Assembly: GCA_947475895.1 (NCBI GenBank)
Contig: CANJMF010000003.1
Span: forward strand, 273,803-337,802
Direction: 5' to 3'
Source of the DNA: Fidelibacterota bacterium
GTDB lineage: Bacteria > Pseudomonadota > Alphaproteobacteria > Rhodospirillales > Rhodospirillaceae
Length of the DNA: 64,000 nt
Shown: positions 62,757-64,000 of the stretch, piece by piece
Layout of the letters: each line of letters begins with the position of its first letter
Numbering within the stretch: position 1 is the stretch's first letter
Program-made: the position numbers and the translations under genes
Notes under the pieces: model-generated
Told to the model about the DNA's origin: nothing
What the model saw: only the letters and a program-made list of their open reading frames with translations
The model's database searches: none

Positions 62757-62972
62757 GTGATGGAGCCTTTTTTCGGCTACTACCCCATCGATCTAGGGCC
62801 AGCGAAATTCGAGCTGTTCTCGAACAACGATTGCCCGCGCGTGCTTAACTTTCGCGCCCACGGCGGCTTCGAGACGTATTCGCTGAAACTGTGGTGCGCG
62901 CTGGTGCCGCAGGCGACGGTCATCGTCGATATCGGCGCGCAGGTGGGCATTGTGCGGCGTCAGCGCCTATGA
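62757..62972 (+). pseudogene. 5' fragment of an FkbM-type methyltransferase gene, cut by an IS
   Basis: ATG at 62757 starts a protein reading EPFFGYYPIDLGPAKFELFS, FRAHGGFETYSLKLWCALVP and TVIVDIGAQVGI, the last being the SAM-binding VxDIGAxxG motif of FkbM-type methyltransferases. The likeness stops after VGI (about base 62951). The frame then runs into the IS and ends VRRQRL at 62972. Only about 65 native residues remain of an expected 200-250. The missing part may lie beyond the right edge if both insertions are simple. Confidence 0.65.
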
Positions 62973-63871
62973 GACAGAATTGGGGTGGTGAGTAAGGGAG
63001 GGTTTTGGTCTCATCGCAGTGACGGAGGAACGAAGATGAGATCAAAACCCATGAACTCGAAGGCCCCAGCTGAGCGGGTGCTGAAGGACATTCGCCGGAC
63101 GACCCGGCGGCACTTTTCCGCCGAGGACAAGATACGCATCGTGCTGGACGGCCTGCGCGGCGAGGACAGCATTGCCGAGCTGTGCCGCCGCGAAGGTATT
63201 GCCCAAAGCCTTTATTACGTCTGGTCGAAGGAGTTTCTCGAAGCCGGTAAACGCCGACTTGCAGGTGACACGGCCAGGGCGGCGACCAGTGACGAGGTAA
63301 AGGATCTGCGTCGGGAGTCCACGGCTCTGAAGGAAGTCGTTGCCGAGCAGGCGCTTGAACTCCGTATTCTTAAAAAAAGCATGATCGCGGATGGGGGAGA
63401 CGACGCATGAGGTATCCCGCATCCGAGAAGATCGAGATCATCAAAATCGTCGAGCAATCTTTCCTGTCGGCTCGCAAGACGCTGGACCAGATCGGGGTGC
63501 CACGGGCGACGTTCTATCGCTGGTACGATCAGTATCAGACGGGCGGGCCGGAAGCCCTGGAGGATCGGCCATCGCAGGCTGGCCGAATCTGGAACCGCAT
63601 CCCCGACGCCGTCCGGGACCGGATCATCGAACTCGCGCTGGAACAATCCGAGCTATCACCCCGCGAACTGGCGGTGCGATTTAGCGACACACAGGGTTAC
63701 TTCGTATCCGAAGCCTCGGTTTATCGTCTCTTGAAGTCCCATGACCTGATCACCAGCCCAGCCTTCATCGTGATGAAGGCCGCCAACGAGTTCCACGACA
63801 AGACGACCGCACCGAACGAGATGTGGCAGACCGACTTCACGTATCTCAAGATCATTGGCTGGGGATGGCAA
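62952..63871 (+). mobile_element. IS3-like insertion sequence, right end truncated
   Basis: The left boundary is inferred from the point where the FkbM-like gene breaks off (TGTGCGGCGTCAG follows). It carries orfA and orfB in the order and overlap typical of IS3-family elements. The right part of orfB is lost where a second element begins near 63872. Boundaries are approximate, and the right inverted repeat is not in the window. Confidence 0.65.
63036..63410 (+). CDS. IS3-family transposase OrfA
   Basis: A 124-residue DNA-binding protein. ATG 63036 has GGAGG 7 nt upstream and is preferred to the GTG at 62985. It has a helix-turn-helix (FSAEDKIRIVLDGLRGEDSI, then AELCRREGIAQSLYYVWSKE) and a leucine-zipper-like tail (VKDLRRESTALKEVVAEQAL, then ELRILKKSMIADGGDDA). 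It overlaps orfB by 4 bp (ATGA). Confidence 0.88.
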   Translation: MRSKPMNSKAPAERVLKDIRRTTRRHFSAEDKIRIVLDGLRGEDSIAELCRREGIAQSLYYVWSKEFLEAGKRRLAGDTARAATSDEVKDLRRESTALKEVVAEQALELRILKKSMIADGGDDA

Positions 63872-63874
63872 TGA
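63407..63874 (+). pseudogene. IS3-family transposase OrfB, 3' truncated
   Basis: A 155-residue remnant. A helix-turn-helix region (PRATFYRWYDQYQTGGPEAL) and a second one (VSEASVYRLLKSHDLITSPA) precede the beginning of the integrase core, EMWQTDFTYLKIIGWGW, with the first Asp of the DDE triad. The sequence then ends with Q-stop at the junction with another IS, so the remaining Asp and Glu are missing and the copy is inactive. Confidence 0.85.
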
Positions 63875-64000
63875 CCTGACCGATTTTCTGTACCAGTCGT
63901 GATGTTAGTCTACTGCATGATTTGGCTCTGTTCGAGTGGTACTGGAATCGGGCTAAAGGTCACCGGCGCCGGCGGCCTATAGCCGAGCGATGAATGGGGC
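63872..64000 (-). mobile_element. Second insertion sequence (partial), inserted into orfB of the first
   Basis: The boundary is taken at about 63872, where TGACCTGACCGATTTTCTGT begins and the orfB reading stops being IS3-like. It continues beyond the right edge. It encodes the 3' end of an integrase-core transposase on the minus strand. Confidence 0.6.
63910..64000 (-). CDS. Integrase-core transposase, C-terminal end only
   Basis: The minus strand reads PHSSLGYRPPAPVTFSPIPV and then PLEQSQIMQ-stop. The HSSLGYRPPAP motif is the usual C-terminus of IS3/IS481-type integrase-core transposases. Thirty residues are visible and the rest lies outside the window. Confidence 0.75.
   Translation of the reverse strand, partial: PHSSLGYRPPAPVTFSPIPVPLEQSQIMQ

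Overview
The window comes from an alphaproteobacterium. It carries the alphaproteobacterial flagellin regulators FlbT and FlaF, a FliX homologue divergent from flgI, a single-cysteine DksA, a CckA-type hybrid kinase directly behind flhB, and MotE-family and DUF6468-like proteins. GC content looks moderately high. The genus cannot be told from the sequence; a Rhodospirillales-like or Micropepsis-like lineage would fit. No tRNA, rRNA or CRISPR array was seen.

Layout. 1-13245 is a glycosylation island: TPR proteins with GT-B or O-GlcNAc-transferase-like (GT41) catalytic halves, a GT4 and a GT8-like glycosyltransferase, waaA, and several unknowns. 13246-18901 holds four tandem, separately transcribed flagellin genes followed by flbT-flaF. 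18908-25128 adds a frameshifted gene and two more TPR-GT41 enzymes. 25115-31193 is a minus-strand operon, flgI - rod-binding protein - flgN-like - flgK - flgL, divergent from fliX. 32147-34430 has dksA, a nucleotide-exchanger-like MFS transporter and a second FlaF-family gene. 34871-38610 is the minus-strand operon flgF-flgG-flgA-flgH. 38952-47247 is a plus-strand block: fliL-fliM, then a DUF6468-like gene, a MotE-like gene, two MotB-like genes and a 1094-residue periplasmic repeat protein. 47272-53643 interrupts the motility genes with a FUSC-family protein and an iron-uptake set (tonB, TonB-dependent receptor, PiuC-type dioxygenase, PepSY protein) flanked by two Fur-box-like sites. 53789-55564 (minus) is fhlB-like - unknown - fliO - fliP, and 55840-61678 (plus) is flgB-flgC-fliE-fliQ-fliR-flhB-cckA. 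61992-64000 holds a DsbA-like gene with a CPYT active site, an FkbM-type methyltransferase fragment cut off by an IS3-like element, and a second IS that truncates the first.

How the genes work together. The window encodes much of a flagellum: rod (flgB, C, F, G, fliE), P and L rings (flgI, flgH with flgA), part of the export gate (fliO, P, Q, R, flhB), hook-filament junction (flgK, flgL), switch (fliM), fliL, stator accessories and filament. fliF, fliG, fliN, flhA, fliI, flgD, flgE, fliK and motA are not here. The TPR-glycosyltransferases around the flagellin array most likely glycosylate flagellins, by analogy with FlmG of Caulobacter. Regulation can partly be read from the DNA: sigma-54-type promoters precede flgI and flgF, each with a GGCAA-N3-(T/G)T(G/A)CC palindrome about 100 bp upstream (FlbD-like enhancer sites, inferred). 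The first flagellin has a strong sigma-70-type promoter and a highly structured leader.

The observations most worth a second look are the structured flagellin leader, the MotB-like pair of which one lacks the proton-binding aspartate, the giant periplasmic protein beside it, the second FlaF paralogue, the recurring palindrome, and the frameshifted gene next to flaF.
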